Positions 32,033 through 41,230 of a stretch of 41,689 nucleotides of DNA are shown here, piece after piece. A program made the translations under genes and the position numbers. The stretch is from an uncultured bacterium (lineage in GTDB: Bacteria > Cyanobacteriota > Vampirovibrionia > Gastranaerophilales > Gastranaerophilaceae), in the NCBI GenBank assembly GCA_949294395.1, contig CASFGU010000031.1, forward strand, positions 1 to 41,689. Reading direction: 5' to 3'. Position 1 is the stretch's first letter. Each line of letters opens with the position of its first letter. The notes beneath the pieces are model-generated. The model saw only the letters and a list, made by a program, of their open reading frames with translations. It did no database searches and was not told the origin of the DNA.

Positions 32033-34957
32033 TTAAAACAGACTCAGCTGGTTTGCAGCCTCTTTTTCTTTGCGTTCCTTTTCAAATTTTGAGTAAGCGA
32101 GGAGGTCGCTTTCTATTTTTGCAAGGAACGGCGAAATTTCAGGGTGCTGAATTGTTCCGAAAACTTGCCTTTTCTGTGCACGTGTAAGATAAAGCCGCTG
32201 TTTTGCCCTTGTCATTCCGACATAGAGAAGCCGGCGTTCTTCTACAATTTCCTCAGGCGTTTCTGCACGGTAGAGCGGAATAATTCCCTTCTCAAGCCCT
32301 GTTATGAATACGCAGTTAAACTCCAGCCCCTTTGAAGCGTGAAGTGTCATCAGTGCAATCCTGTCCGCCCGCTCATCCAGCGTGTCACATTCTTTTAACA
32401 GCGAAACTTCATGGATAAAATCTTTTCTCTCTGTTGTTTTGCCTGCCAGTTCTTTCAGGTATTTAAAAATGTAATCATCAATTTCTTCTTTATATTCATT
32501 TTCTGATTTTTCAAGCTGATTTAAAACAGGTTCGCTGTCTGTGAGATTTTTCAAAAGTTTAATGACGGCTTTCCGGCTGCAGAGAAGGTCGTCAGAAAGT
32601 TTCACAAACGGCATACCGGAACGCTTTAGCGCCTCTATGAGCGGTTTAAGCTGTGATGACGTGCGGTATAGGATTGCAAAATCCGAAAAAGAATAATCCG
32701 ATTTTTCACCGCCGGTTCTGTCGCTGTCAATTGAAAAGAAACTATGTCCGCCGATGAGATTTTCGATTGTACTTACAACAAATTCAGCTTCTGCTTTATC
32801 TGTTGGTGCTGTGTGGATTGTAATTTTTTCGTGCGGCCTGTCATACATTGATGTGATATTAAAAGTATCAATTATCTGGTTTGAGGCGTTAACTATGCTT
32901 TCTGTTGAACGGTAATTGTTTTTAAGGTTAATCACGCGGACATTTTTGTAATCTCTGGTAAAATTATTGAAAAATTTTGCGCTGCCGCCGCGAAAGCCGT
33001 AGATTGCCTGATTAGGATCTCCGATTGCACAGATATTTGCATCGTCAGGTGCCAGCTGCCGGATAAGTTTATACTGGTTCCCGTCAATATCCTGATACTC
33101 ATCAACCGAGATGTATTGAAATTTTTCGCGGTAACGTGTCAGAATTTCCGGATGTTCTTCAAAAAGTTTTACGGTTAAGGTAATCAAATCGTCAAACTCA
33201 AGCATATCTTTTGTGAGTTCTTCTTCTTTGTAAAGTGCTTTTTCCTGTTCGCTGATTACGGAAAAGTTTTCGCTTAACCCTGCTTCTTTAAAATTTTCTT
33301 TCAGAATAGAAAGACAGAGCGAATGGAATGTGTGGATAGAAATATCCTGAGCGCTTTGCGGAAGAAGTTTTTGAAGTCGTTCTTCCATCTCTCCTGCGGC
33401 GCGGCGGGTAAAGGTTATGGCAAGAAAATTCTGTGCAGGCAGCCCCTTTTGTCCTATTAAATAAGCAATCCGGCGGGTGAGGACTGTAGTTTTTCCTGAA
33501 CCCGGGCCGGCAACGATTAGAAGCTGATTGTCTGCACTTTCTACTGCCGATTGCTGGTATTCATCAAGTCCTGCTTTGTGAGGGGCTTCCGGCTGTGAAA
33601 TTTTCTGAGGCTCATGAACTTCCTTCTGCGCTATAAGTGTCTGCTTTATGGGTTGCGATGCAGACCGAGTGTTTTCCGGAATATCAATATTAAGTTTGAG
33701 GTTTATGAAGTTTTTTTTTACGAGTTCACTGTCGTCAAAAAGTCTAATTACCCCGTACTCGCCGTCGTAGCCGGCATGTTTGATGACTTTTCCGGCGCGC
33801 AGGCGTGAGATGCCTTCTGCAAGCAGCGGCGAATCTTTTGAAATATCTTCCGCCGGAACTTCACGCAGAATAGAAAATTCTGAGCCGAATTTGCGGATTA
33901 ATCTTTCGTACTCATTTGTGACGGATTTGCTTGAAGGCCCTACCTGCATAATTTCTGAAAGTATTTCAGGAAGCGGAACAAGGCTGAAAACTTCCCCTGC
34001 TGTTTCGGGTTTATATGTGCTGCTGCAAGTTCTGTCGGCAAGAGTGCAGACTCTGTTTAAAACGCCTATGGTAAGAGGTTTGCCGCATACAGGGCAGATA
34101 CCGTTAAGTTTCTCTGTTTCCTCAGGTGTCAGGCAGACATTGCATTTTCTGTGACCGTCCTCGTGGTATTTGCCTTCTTCCGGAAAGAATTCCACAGTTC
34201 CGACATAGCCGTTTCCGGTTTTGAGGGCATTCATAATACTGTAGTAATCAGGTGCCGTGTCAAAAACTGTTGCTTCACGTGCAAGTTTTGACGGCGAATG
34301 CGCATCAGAATTAGATACAAGTCTGAATTTATCGAGTTTTGAAACACGCCAATTCATCTCCGGATCGGATGAAAGCCCTGTTTCAACAGCAAAAATATTG
34401 TCGGACAAATCTCCGTAGCATTCTTCTATCGAGTCAAACCCCGATTTTGAACCGAGAACTGAAAACCACGGCGTCCAGATGTGTGCTGGAATAATATACG
34501 ACCCTTCACCTGATTCAAGTGTTGTTTCAAGCAGGTTTCTGGAATCCAGTCCTAAAATCGGGCGGCCGTCAGAATTTATGTTCCCGATGGCGCCGAGTTT
34601 GGTACGGAATGTGTCTGCAGCTTTCATATCCGGTACAAATACTACGTGGTGGACTTTTCGTGTTCTGTCGCCTTTTTTATAAATCGTAGAAATTTCAACC
34701 GAGAGAAGAAATCTTACCGGTGCAGAGGTTTTAAAAAGCTGTTTTTCAATCTCCGGCCGGAGCCTGTATGCCCCGTTACCGTCCTCAACAAGTTTTTCTT
34801 TAATCTCATTAAACCATGCAGGGTGTGTAAAGTCGCCGGTTGAAATTACGCTTAAGCCCTTTTTTTGAGCCCAGATGGCGAGCTGTTCAAGATTGCAGTC
34901 TTTGCTTGTTGCGCGCGAGTATTTTGAGTGGATATGTAAGTCAGCATAGAAAAACAT
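32033..34957 (-). CDS. PHP domain - zinc ribbon - UvrD/PcrA helicase fusion
   Basis: A 974-residue protein with three parts. Residues 1-330: a PHP-type metal-dependent phosphoesterase, with DLHIHSKYSRATS at 6-18, STGDFTHPAWF near 39-49 and VSNSDAHSPSKL near 215-226. Residues about 270-300: a zinc ribbon CNVC...CPVCG. Residues about 465-974: a superfamily 1A DNA helicase with DEYQQSAV, AGPGSGKT (Walker A), DEYQDIDGNQY (motif II), NLKNNYRS and TLHASKGLEF, plus VGMTRAKQRLYL. PHP domains act as nucleases or phosphatases in DNA repair polymerases, so a repair or defence role in which the helicase feeds the PHP site is plausible. The architecture is known in other bacteria. It is convergent with the DUF2130 gene. 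Confidence 0.92.
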   Translation of the reverse strand: MFFYADLHIHSKYSRATSKDCNLEQLAIWAQKKGLSVISTGDFTHPAWFNEIKEKLVEDGNGAYRLRPEIEKQLFKTSAPVRFLLSVEISTIYKKGDRTRKVHHVVFVPDMKAADTFRTKLGAIGNINSDGRPILGLDSRNLLETTLESGEGSYIIPAHIWTPWFSVLGSKSGFDSIEECYGDLSDNIFAVETGLSSDPEMNWRVSKLDKFRLVSNSDAHSPSKLAREATVFDTAPDYYSIMNALKTGNGYVGTVEFFPEEGKYHEDGHRKCNVCLTPEETEKLNGICPVCGKPLTIGVLNRVCTLADRTCSSTYKPETAGEVFSLVPLPEILSEIMQVGPSSKSVTNEYERLIRKFGSEFSILREVPAEDISKDSPLLAEGISRLRAGKVIKHAGYDGEYGVIRLFDDSELVKKNFINLKLNIDIPENTRSASQPIKQTLIAQKEVHEPQKISQPEAPHKAGLDEYQQSAVESADNQLLIVAGPGSGKTTVLTRRIAYLIGQKGLPAQNFLAITFTRRAAGEMEERLQKLLPQSAQDISIHTFHSLCLSILKENFKEAGLSENFSVISEQEKALYKEEELTKDMLEFDDLITLTVKLFEEHPEILTRYREKFQYISVDEYQDIDGNQYKLIRQLAPDDANICAIGDPNQAIYGFRGGSAKFFNNFTRDYKNVRVINLKNNYRSTESIVNASNQIIDTFNITSMYDRPHEKITIHTAPTDKAEAEFVVSTIENLIGGHSFFSIDSDRTGGEKSDYSFSDFAILYRTSSQLKPLIEALKRSGMPFVKLSDDLLCSRKAVIKLLKNLTDSEPVLNQLEKSENEYKEEIDDYIFKYLKELAGKTTERKDFIHEVSLLKECDTLDERADRIALMTLHASKGLEFNCVFITGLEKGIIPLYRAETPEEIVEERRLLYVGMTRAKQRLYLTRAQKRQVFGTIQHPEISPFLAKIESDLLAYSKFEKERKEKEAANQLSLF

Positions 34958-35005
34958 TTTTGTCCCCGATTAAATTTTTTTATTTTAATTATACCCTAAA
35001 AATTT

Positions 35006-35104
35006 CGGAATAATATACAAGTTTACACTAAATATGCGTAATACTGTCATCCTGAACTTGTTTCAGGATCTTAAAAATTTTGCGTGAGCCTGTCCTTACA
35101 AAGT
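35006..35104. mobile_element. MITE fragment (one end only)
   Basis: Starts CGGAATAATATACAAG, close to the terminal repeat of the other copies, and matches their left half through GAGCCTGTCCTTA. Similarity stops at about 35104 and no right terminal repeat follows, so the element is truncated. The remaining bases to 35161 show no feature. Confidence 0.75.
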
Positions 35105-35161
35105 TTATATGCTCCCGTTGTAAAAAATTTTTTTAAGGTAGTGAACTCACGGAAAACCCGA

Positions 35162-37768
35162 TTAAATACTTATTCTCAAACCAAGCAGGAGAGCAACACC
35201 GTTTCTTCCGCCGTTTCTAATCAGTGTTTCAAAAAATCCTGTCACCCTGTCGCCCCAGCGCTTTTGAACCCCGATTCCATACTGCACATAAGGCTTAACC
35301 GAAAGTGAGGGCAGGTAAATGTCGTTTGCCTGAAATTTAGCATTATCTATCACATTCCATATCATTGCAACACTTATATACGGCTGCAGATAGTTTTTGA
35401 AGTTTCCGATTAATTTTAACTGCGGCTCTATATGAATTGCATGCAAGGGCTCACCGTTCATGTGAACATCTGCAGACGTTGTGTAGTTAAAAGTATTCAC
35501 AAATGTGTATGCCATAAGGATAGACGGCTGGATTATGAGCTTTCTTTCAAGTGTTTCAAAATTGTATCCTGTCTTTTCCGCAATACCGGTATTAAGCATT
35601 GCAAAATTGTCGCGGCCGAAATATGTTGATGCCTCCGCAGAATTCGCTCCGACATTCGCCGTCCATGCAGAGAAAAATTTCCCCTTATAAAAAACAGCGT
35701 CCGCCCCGATTAATCCTCCGTTGTTATAGATACTGTTGCCGTCAAAAGCCTGATGTGAACCGTTATACGCTGCATAGGCGCCGTATAAGGTGTACCAGCC
35801 TTTTTTCAGTTTAGTAAGCCCGCTCTCAACTCCGAACAAACTCCCGTACATAACATTAGAAACGTCAGGCCCGTTTTTCAGCGGAACCTGTTCAAAAACA
35901 CTGTATGGCTTAAACCAGACTCCGTTTCTTTCTTCCGGCATGGTTAAAGGTGAAAACGCAAACTGTCTGCCCGAGTATGCTGTTTTGTTCGCGTAAGTGC
36001 AGCCTTTTCTTTCATCCGGCGGGGCTATCATTACCATATCAAGGTTTGAAAACACATTTTTGTAAGTTTCAAGCTGTGTAAAGTATCCGGCAAGCTGTGA
36101 CGCAACCGCCGGAACATATACGCCGGAATTAAACCCTCCGCGGAAAAATTCAAGGTTTCCGTCAGCTGAATTGTATCTTGAACTGTAATCATATACCGGT
36201 GTACGGATTTCCGCAGGAGTATAGCTTACATAATCTTTCAACACAGAATCCGCAAACGGTATGGAAATAAATTCTCCCTCCGGTGTTCCTTCCAGAGCTA
36301 TGTTTTTTAAATATAAATTCCCGCTACCGCTGACTGCATTTGCGTTAATTCTGTCCATTACGTTTTGCCTGAAATCTACATCCGCAAAGATATTAGATGT
36401 TCCAGAAAGGTTCAGATTTCCAAAGTTCACGCTGTTTATCTGACGGTTTTGCATGTTGAAGTTTATATTATTACTGAAATTTGTGTTTTGTGCGTTAAAG
36501 TAACTGCTGTCTGCAAGAAGGTTAACAGTTCCCGAGTTAAAGTTGAATGTTCCTGTGTATCCGGAATTCTTTCCGCCTAGGTTCAGGGCTCCTCCGTCAT
36601 TTTTGTTAAGAGTGCCTTCTCCGCTTAGACCGCTTTGAATATTTGTAGTGCCGTTCCCGTTAAATTCCAGAGTTCCCGTAGAAGAGTTATAAATATCATT
36701 TGTATCGCCTGTCCGGTCATAATTATTCCGCAGCGTGGAATTCTCAACAATAAGAGTACCGGAATTATAAACACCGCCGCCTTCGCCTTGAACAGCATTT
36801 GTTAAAACGCGGTTGTTTTCTATTACGGAATCTTTTATAATCGCCGTTCCTGCTGTATCATTGAAAACTCCGGCACCGTCGCCGTAGTAGCCGCTGTTGA
36901 TGGTATTGCCGTCTATTGAAGTGTTATTAATTGAGATACTTCCATTATTATAAATTGCCCCGCCTATTCCTATTGACAAATTTTCTCCCAGACAGTAGTT
37001 TCCGCTGAAGCTGCTGTCATTAATCGTCATATCGCCGATGTTATAGACGGCACCGCCGTAAACATACGAACCGTCCTCGCCGTGTGCGTAATTGTTTTCA
37101 AATATGGTACTGTTAATAGTTATATTGCCTCTGTTATATAAGGCGCCGCCCTCCGGAATAACGCTTCCTGCTGCATAATTTCCGCGAAAAATGGAGTTGC
37201 TGACTGTCATTTCCGCAGTCGTACCTGCCTCATATCCGTTTGCAACCGCACCTCCGTAAGAGGCGGCTCCGTTTGAGTAGTTGTCCTCAAACAGTGTACG
37301 GTTTATGTTAATAGTGCCTCCGTTTAGATTGTAAACCGCTCCCGCAACACCGTAGTTGACGCTCTGCGCATCTACAAAGTTTCCGGTGAATGCGGAATTT
37401 TCTATATTTGTTATTCCTCCGCTGTTGAATATTGCACCGGCAAATTTTGAACGGTTATATGTTTGCCCCTGACAGTTTCTTATTCCTACCTGATTGAAAA
37501 GACTGTCCTGATTTAACACAAAGCCGCCGAATTCATTATCGCCGTTAATGTAATAGTTGTTTCCTTCAAAATTTATATCCAGATTTAAAAAGTAGTTTCC
37601 GATTGTGGAATATGAGTTCAGATCGTCAGTAAATTCTATTGTGTCGCCGTTTTGCGGCGTAGAATTTATTAACTCGTCGAAGCTTGCAACAGATATATCA
37701 TCTGCGTATGCTGTCTGATTTATAACGATTGTCATCAGCATAAACAGCAGTTTTTTATAATTTTGCAT
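35162..37768 (-). CDS. autotransporter-type outer-membrane protein with beta-helix passenger
   Basis: An 868-residue exported protein. The signal peptide covers about residues 1-22 (LLFMLMTIVINQTAYA). The passenger, about 25-560, consists of right-handed beta-helix coils with a repeating text GGA(V/I)YN-G-(I/M)TIN-S-F-GNY, at least six units between residues 125 and 330. The C-terminal third (about 600-868) alternates hydrophobic strands (SLFGVESGLTKL, AVFYKGKFFSAWTANVG) like an autotransporter beta barrel. The last residue is Ile, not the usual Phe. Such proteins are adhesins or surface enzymes; the passenger shows no catalytic motif. No ribosome binding site is clear before ATG 37768. An intact MITE lies 70 bases upstream. 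Confidence 0.85.
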   Translation of the reverse strand: MQNYKKLLFMLMTIVINQTAYADDISVASFDELINSTPQNGDTIEFTDDLNSYSTIGNYFLNLDINFEGNNYYINGDNEFGGFVLNQDSLFNQVGIRNCQGQTYNRSKFAGAIFNSGGITNIENSAFTGNFVDAQSVNYGVAGAVYNLNGGTININRTLFEDNYSNGAASYGGAVANGYEAGTTAEMTVSNSIFRGNYAAGSVIPEGGALYNRGNITINSTIFENNYAHGEDGSYVYGGAVYNIGDMTINDSSFSGNYCLGENLSIGIGGAIYNNGSISINNTSIDGNTINSGYYGDGAGVFNDTAGTAIIKDSVIENNRVLTNAVQGEGGGVYNSGTLIVENSTLRNNYDRTGDTNDIYNSSTGTLEFNGNGTTNIQSGLSGEGTLNKNDGGALNLGGKNSGYTGTFNFNSGTVNLLADSSYFNAQNTNFSNNINFNMQNRQINSVNFGNLNLSGTSNIFADVDFRQNVMDRINANAVSGSGNLYLKNIALEGTPEGEFISIPFADSVLKDYVSYTPAEIRTPVYDYSSRYNSADGNLEFFRGGFNSGVYVPAVASQLAGYFTQLETYKNVFSNLDMVMIAPPDERKGCTYANKTAYSGRQFAFSPLTMPEERNGVWFKPYSVFEQVPLKNGPDVSNVMYGSLFGVESGLTKLKKGWYTLYGAYAAYNGSHQAFDGNSIYNNGGLIGADAVFYKGKFFSAWTANVGANSAEASTYFGRDNFAMLNTGIAEKTGYNFETLERKLIIQPSILMAYTFVNTFNYTTSADVHMNGEPLHAIHIEPQLKLIGNFKNYLQPYISVAMIWNVIDNAKFQANDIYLPSLSVKPYVQYGIGVQKRWGDRVTGFFETLIRNGGRNGVALLLGLRISI

Positions 37769-37838
37769 AAATTTATATTATTTTTTCTAATCCTGCACTT
37801 CTATTAATCAGCTGTGTAATATTTCAGGATAATTAAAC

Positions 37839-38062
37839 GGGAATTATATACAAGTTTACACTAAACAATATCAAAAATGTCACCCTGAACTCGTTTCAGG
37901 GTCTCGTTAGGTAGAGATGCTGCACTTCGTAAGGACAGGCTCACTCAAAATTTTTAAGATCCTGAAACGAGTTCAGGGTGACAAAAATTTTGGTTCGCTT
38001 TGTCAAACAAGTTCAGCATGACAGTATTACGCATATTTAGTGTAAACTTGTATATAATTCCC
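37839..38062. mobile_element. MITE copy 3 (224 bp), 8-bp target duplication
   Basis: Terminal inverted repeats of 27 identical bases beginning GGGAATTATATACAAG. AATTAAAC is duplicated at 37831-37838 and 38063-38070. The interior has two facing CCTGAAACGAGTTCAGG-type units and a link that match copy 1 in reverse orientation. It sits between the divergent autotransporter and nitroreductase genes, 18 bases upstream of the nitroreductase -35 box. It is the most regular and probably the youngest copy. Confidence 0.9.
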
Positions 38063-38079
38063 AATTAAACTATATAAAG

Positions 38080-38108
38080 TTGCAACTTTTGCGCTGTCGG
38101 GGTAGAAT
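38080..38108 (+). promoter_or_regulatory. promoter of the nitroreductase operon
   Basis: TTGCAA at 38080-38085 and TAGAAT at 38103-38108, 17-bp spacer, 24 bases before ATG 38132. It lies entirely outside the MITE. Confidence 0.75.
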
Positions 38109-38131
38109 TTTTTTGTAAGGAGAAAGTTTTT

Positions 38132-39019
38132 ATGTCAGAAAAAAATCTTGTTATAGATAAAGAAAAATGTATAAACTGCGGTATGTGTATTGAGGATTGC
38201 ATTGCAGGTGCACTGGAATTTGACGAAAACAAAGTTCCGCGGTTCGCAGAAGGCGGAGAGGCAAGGTGTATAGAATGCCAGCACTGTCTTGCGGTTTGCC
38301 CGATGGGTGTGGTTTCTGTTTTGAATAAAAATCCGGATAATTCAGATAAAGTTCAGGAGCATAATCCGGAACAGGTTTTAAACCTGATTAAATCAAGAAG
38401 AAGTATCAGGCAGTACAAATCGGAAAATGTTCCGGCTGAAACTATCGAAAAACTGAAAAATATGCTTAACTGGTCGCCGACAGGATGTAATTTTCATAAA
38501 TTACATTTCGCTTTTGTTGAAGACAGAGCTGTCATGGATAAAATAAGAAGCTATGTAAATGAAAAGATTGTGAAAATTCTGACGTCATCCCCGCTGAGTA
38601 AAATTGCCGGTAAGTTTGCGCACTACAAAGATGCACTTGTTAAAGGAGAAGATGTGATATTCAGAGGGGCTCCGCACATGGTTGTTGTGTCGGTGCCGGT
38701 AAATGCTCCGTGTGCAAATATTGATCCGGTTATTGCGCTGAGCTATTTTGAGCTTTATGCACAGAGCCTTGGCGTTGGAACTTGCTGGTGCGGGTTTGCG
38801 GAGATTTGCATGCAGCTGTTTCCGGAGATTGCCTGCGCAATTCATGTTCCTGACGGGTACAAAGTTTCTTATGTTATGCTTTTCGGACTGCCGGATGTAA
38901 AATATTCCAGAACAACTCAGCCCGAAAGTTTTGAATATACGGCTGTCCGGGACTTTGAACCGCAAAAGGTCAATCTGATTGATAAAATTAAACGGTATTT
39001 CTGGAATACTATCCGCTGA
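38132..39019 (+). CDS. ferredoxin-nitroreductase fusion
   Basis: A 295-residue cytosolic flavoprotein. Residues 1-65 hold two 4Fe-4S clusters: CINCGMCIEDC near 14-24 and CIECQHCLAVCP near 47-58, with the fourth cysteine of each set in place. From about residue 85 a nitroreductase domain follows, with IKSRRSIRQYKSENVPAE near 87-104 and the FMN-contact stretch SPTGCNFHKLHF near 117-128. The C-terminal SLGVGTCWCGFAEI near 217-230 is typical of ferredoxin-linked members in anaerobes. Electrons would pass from ferredoxin clusters to FMN and then to nitro or enone substrates. AAGGAG is 10 bases before the start. Probably co-transcribed with the TSCPD gene. Confidence 0.92.
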   Translation: MSEKNLVIDKEKCINCGMCIEDCIAGALEFDENKVPRFAEGGEARCIECQHCLAVCPMGVVSVLNKNPDNSDKVQEHNPEQVLNLIKSRRSIRQYKSENVPAETIEKLKNMLNWSPTGCNFHKLHFAFVEDRAVMDKIRSYVNEKIVKILTSSPLSKIAGKFAHYKDALVKGEDVIFRGAPHMVVVSVPVNAPCANIDPVIALSYFELYAQSLGVGTCWCGFAEICMQLFPEIACAIHVPDGYKVSYVMLFGLPDVKYSRTTQPESFEYTAVRDFEPQKVNLIDKIKRYFWNTIR

Positions 39020-39110
39020 TTTTTTAGGGGGGGCTGCCCCGCGGATTTACTGCGGTATATGGTTTACTACCGGAAAATTTATGTTAATATCAGAAAGAAG
39101 GATAAAATTT

Positions 39111-39386
39111 ATGAAAGAAGTGATACAATACAGAACACAGGGAACCTGTTCAAAACTTATAGAAGCTGTTATTGAAGATAACAAGGTTTGCGAAGTAAGA
39201 TTTACCGGAGGATGCAACGGTAATTTGAAAGGAATTTCCAGTCTTGTTAAAGGGATGGATGTTGATGAGGTTATCGAACGCCTGCAGGGAATTCAGTGCG
39301 GCGACAAAAACACAAGCTGTCCCGATCAGTTTGCAAGATGTCTTATTGAATATAAGTCACGAAAGCCGGTCATTTCTCAAAGCTAA
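39111..39386 (+). CDS. TSCPD domain protein (TIGR03905-like)
   Basis: A 91-residue cysteine-containing protein. An open frame extends back to 38979 into the nitroreductase end, but ATG 39111 with AGAAGGAT upstream is the natural start and matches the family beginning YRTQGTCSKLIEA. The CNGNLKGISSLVKGM near residues 31-45 and TSCPDQFARCL near 67-77 define the TSCPD family. The module also occurs at the C-terminus of some vitamin-B12-dependent ribonucleotide reductases, where it may bind metal. The free-standing version has no proven role. Confidence 0.9.
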   Translation: MKEVIQYRTQGTCSKLIEAVIEDNKVCEVRFTGGCNGNLKGISSLVKGMDVDEVIERLQGIQCGDKNTSCPDQFARCLIEYKSRKPVISQS

Positions 39387-39437
39387 AATATTCTGCCGAC
39401 GTGTCAGCAGATTTCTGGATAAAAGATAGGAGCTCTT

Positions 39438-40088
39438 GTGAAGATGAAAAGATTTTTTATATGCTGCGGATTAATGTTATTACTTGGCCTGCCGGTGTTC
39501 TCTCATGAAATTATACCTTTGCCGGCGGAATCTTCTGTTGTTTATTGCCCTTCGGATAATACGTGGGCAGCGGCTCCTGTTTGCGGGGATGATATAATTT
39601 TGACACGGAAAGTTTCATCCGGTACGGGAAGCTACTCGCAGTATCTGTTTTCGGATGGTAAGGAAGCTTTCACCACCGGTTCTAATTACGATTTTATTTT
39701 TCAAGGAAGGCTTATTGCAGTTCACAACGCAGAGCTGAAATTTTTTGAGGTAGTTTATAACGGAGAGTATTTTTCAGAAAAACCACTTGATTATGAAACT
39801 ATTCAGAAAATATTTCCTGATGCCAGAATATTGAAAATTTCGCAATTTAAAGACAATAAGCTTACTGTCAAAAAACCCGTTTTTAAACACGAAAAATATT
39901 TGCTGGTAAACGATACTGATCAGTATTTTTATAAATACTCTTATAAGCCTGAAAAAGTTCACCGCGGTAATGTTGCGGGATTATTTGAAACTTCTAAGTC
40001 CGGAAAGATTACTTTTTCCCACTTTAACAAAGACAGTGAGGCGTTTCCGGAATTTGTAATACTGGTTAAAAATAAGTTCAGGAAATAA
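39438..40088 (+). CDS. secreted protein of unknown function, 216 aa
   Basis: The signal peptide is MKMKRFFICCGLMLLLGLPVFS (about 1-22, cleavage near FSHE); the mature part of about 194 residues is strand-rich with no known motif. The start is GTG 39438 (5 bases after AGGAG) or ATG 39444, two codons in. Repeated short strand-turn segments (DIILTRKVSSGTGSYSQYLFSDG near 51-73, YDFIFQGRLIAVHNAELKFFEVVY near 80-103) suggest a small beta-propeller-like or beta-sandwich fold. It is separate from the TSCPD gene by 51 bases on the same strand. No family recognised. Confidence 0.7.
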   Translation: MKMKRFFICCGLMLLLGLPVFSHEIIPLPAESSVVYCPSDNTWAAAPVCGDDIILTRKVSSGTGSYSQYLFSDGKEAFTTGSNYDFIFQGRLIAVHNAELKFFEVVYNGEYFSEKPLDYETIQKIFPDARILKISQFKDNKLTVKKPVFKHEKYLLVNDTDQYFYKYSYKPEKVHRGNVAGLFETSKSGKITFSHFNKDSEAFPEFVILVKNKFRK

Positions 40089-40107
40089 TATTCCAAGCTG
40101 CGGTAAG

Positions 40108-40868
40108 TTACAGCTTGTTTATATAGAATAATACATTGTCAGCCCACCTGTCGCCGACAGATTTCGCGCAGTATTTGCCGGAGCGTCCCAGCTGTTCTAT
40201 GGTCAGAATATCATTTTTTGTGTGTTTTTCAATAGTTCTGGCCATTGATTCTATACAGTCCTCAACCCGGTCAAACTTTATGGCGCCTTTTTTCCCGATA
40301 AGTCCGCCGATATTGTTTCGGGTTTTTGCCATAGCAGATGTTCCGCGTCCGGATTCGTGCATTGCAATAGCAACCAGAACGCTCGGGTTTACGTGGTGTT
40401 TTTCTCCGCTTTCAATAAAACTTTTACCTTTGCCGTAGAGCGGATTTTTTGTTTTGTCGCCTCCGGTTTTTTCAAGAAGTCTTGAAATAAGCACATCAAG
40501 TTCCTGTGCTGTGCCTTCGTATTTTGCAGTAAGGCTTTGCGATTTTCTTGTAAATCTGTTGTGTGGTTTTACATTTGCTGCATTGAAGGACAGCGCGTTT
40601 AATTTTTTAAGATGTTTTTTAGCAATAAGAATATTCGTTTTACTAATGACAGGGGCGTTGAGTTTTGTTGTAATTTCAACGGTCTGCGGATTCTGGGTAA
40701 ATGTTTCTGCCACAAGCATAATTCCGGGTAGAAGTTTTTTACTGTCTGTTCTTTTTCTGATATTTCGTGTGCAATAGCTTTTGCGGCGTGCTGCGGAATT
40801 TTTCGAGCAATAACGAAATTCCGTTTTATCTGATACGGGCTAGGGTAACTTATTTTAGGTAAACGCAT
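40108..40868 (-). pseudogene. FlgJ-like glucosaminidase, frameshifted near the N-terminus
   Basis: A peptidoglycan hydrolase with the mannosyl-glycoprotein endo-beta-N-acetylglucosaminidase fold. The catalytic domain is FIESGEKHHVNPSVLVAIAMHESGRGTSAMAKTRNNIGGLIG (second half; Glu of HESGRGTS is the likely acid). Two frames are needed: the proper start is ATG 40868 with AAAAGGAT upstream, and the frame then changes at the A6 run (40735-40740, T on the plus strand). One more A would give a continuous 253-residue protein with KKLLPGIMLVAETFT. As written, translation could start only at an internal ATG. A one-base loss or a sequencing error explains this equally well. Confidence 0.75.
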
Positions 40869-40979
40869 ATTTTTATCCTTTTATTTTTCCATATATAATT
40901 TGAACGCAAAAACAAAATTTTTCAAGTGGTAATTTTGTAGTCAGCCTTGAAAAATACGGCTTAATAGTTTATAATAAAA

Positions 40980-41210
40980 AGGTCAGCAGAAAAGCTATGT
41001 CATCCCTGAAGTAAATTCAGAGCAGGCTCAGAAAGCAGTACAATGAAAAATAAATAAAAAACTTTTTTCGGACACGCTCCCGCTCTGCTCCCGCTATCGC
41101 CTCAAAAAGTTTTTTATTTATTTTGGAATACAAAGTAAAAGTTATATGTCATCCCTGAACTAAATTCAGGGCAGGCCCTGAACTTGATTCAGGATCTCAA
41201 AAAGAAGAAA
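40980..41210. repeat. palindrome-rich non-coding stretch
   Basis: This fills most of the gap between the glucosaminidase start and the next gene. It holds several CCTGAA-type units related to those inside the MITEs (GTCATCCCTGAACTAAATTCAGGG at 41149-41172 is split by a short gap) and a long inverted repeat at 41047-41067/41104-41124. No gene is seen. Confidence 0.6.
41047..41124. repeat. 21-bp perfect inverted repeat with 36-bp centre
   Basis: Bases 41047-41067 (AAAATAAATAAAAAACTTTTT, 21 bases) are the exact complement of 41104-41124. The centre is much GC-richer (CGGACACGCTCCCGCTCTG and on). On either strand an RNA would form a long AU stem with a GC-rich loop. Confidence 0.8.
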
Positions 41211-41230
41211 AAAGTAAAGGAGATTAAACG

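Noticed and set aside
39027-39033. G7 run after the nitroreductase as a phase-variable tract
   Set aside because: It lies outside the coding sequence once the TSCPD start is set at 39111, and it is too short to be notably unstable.
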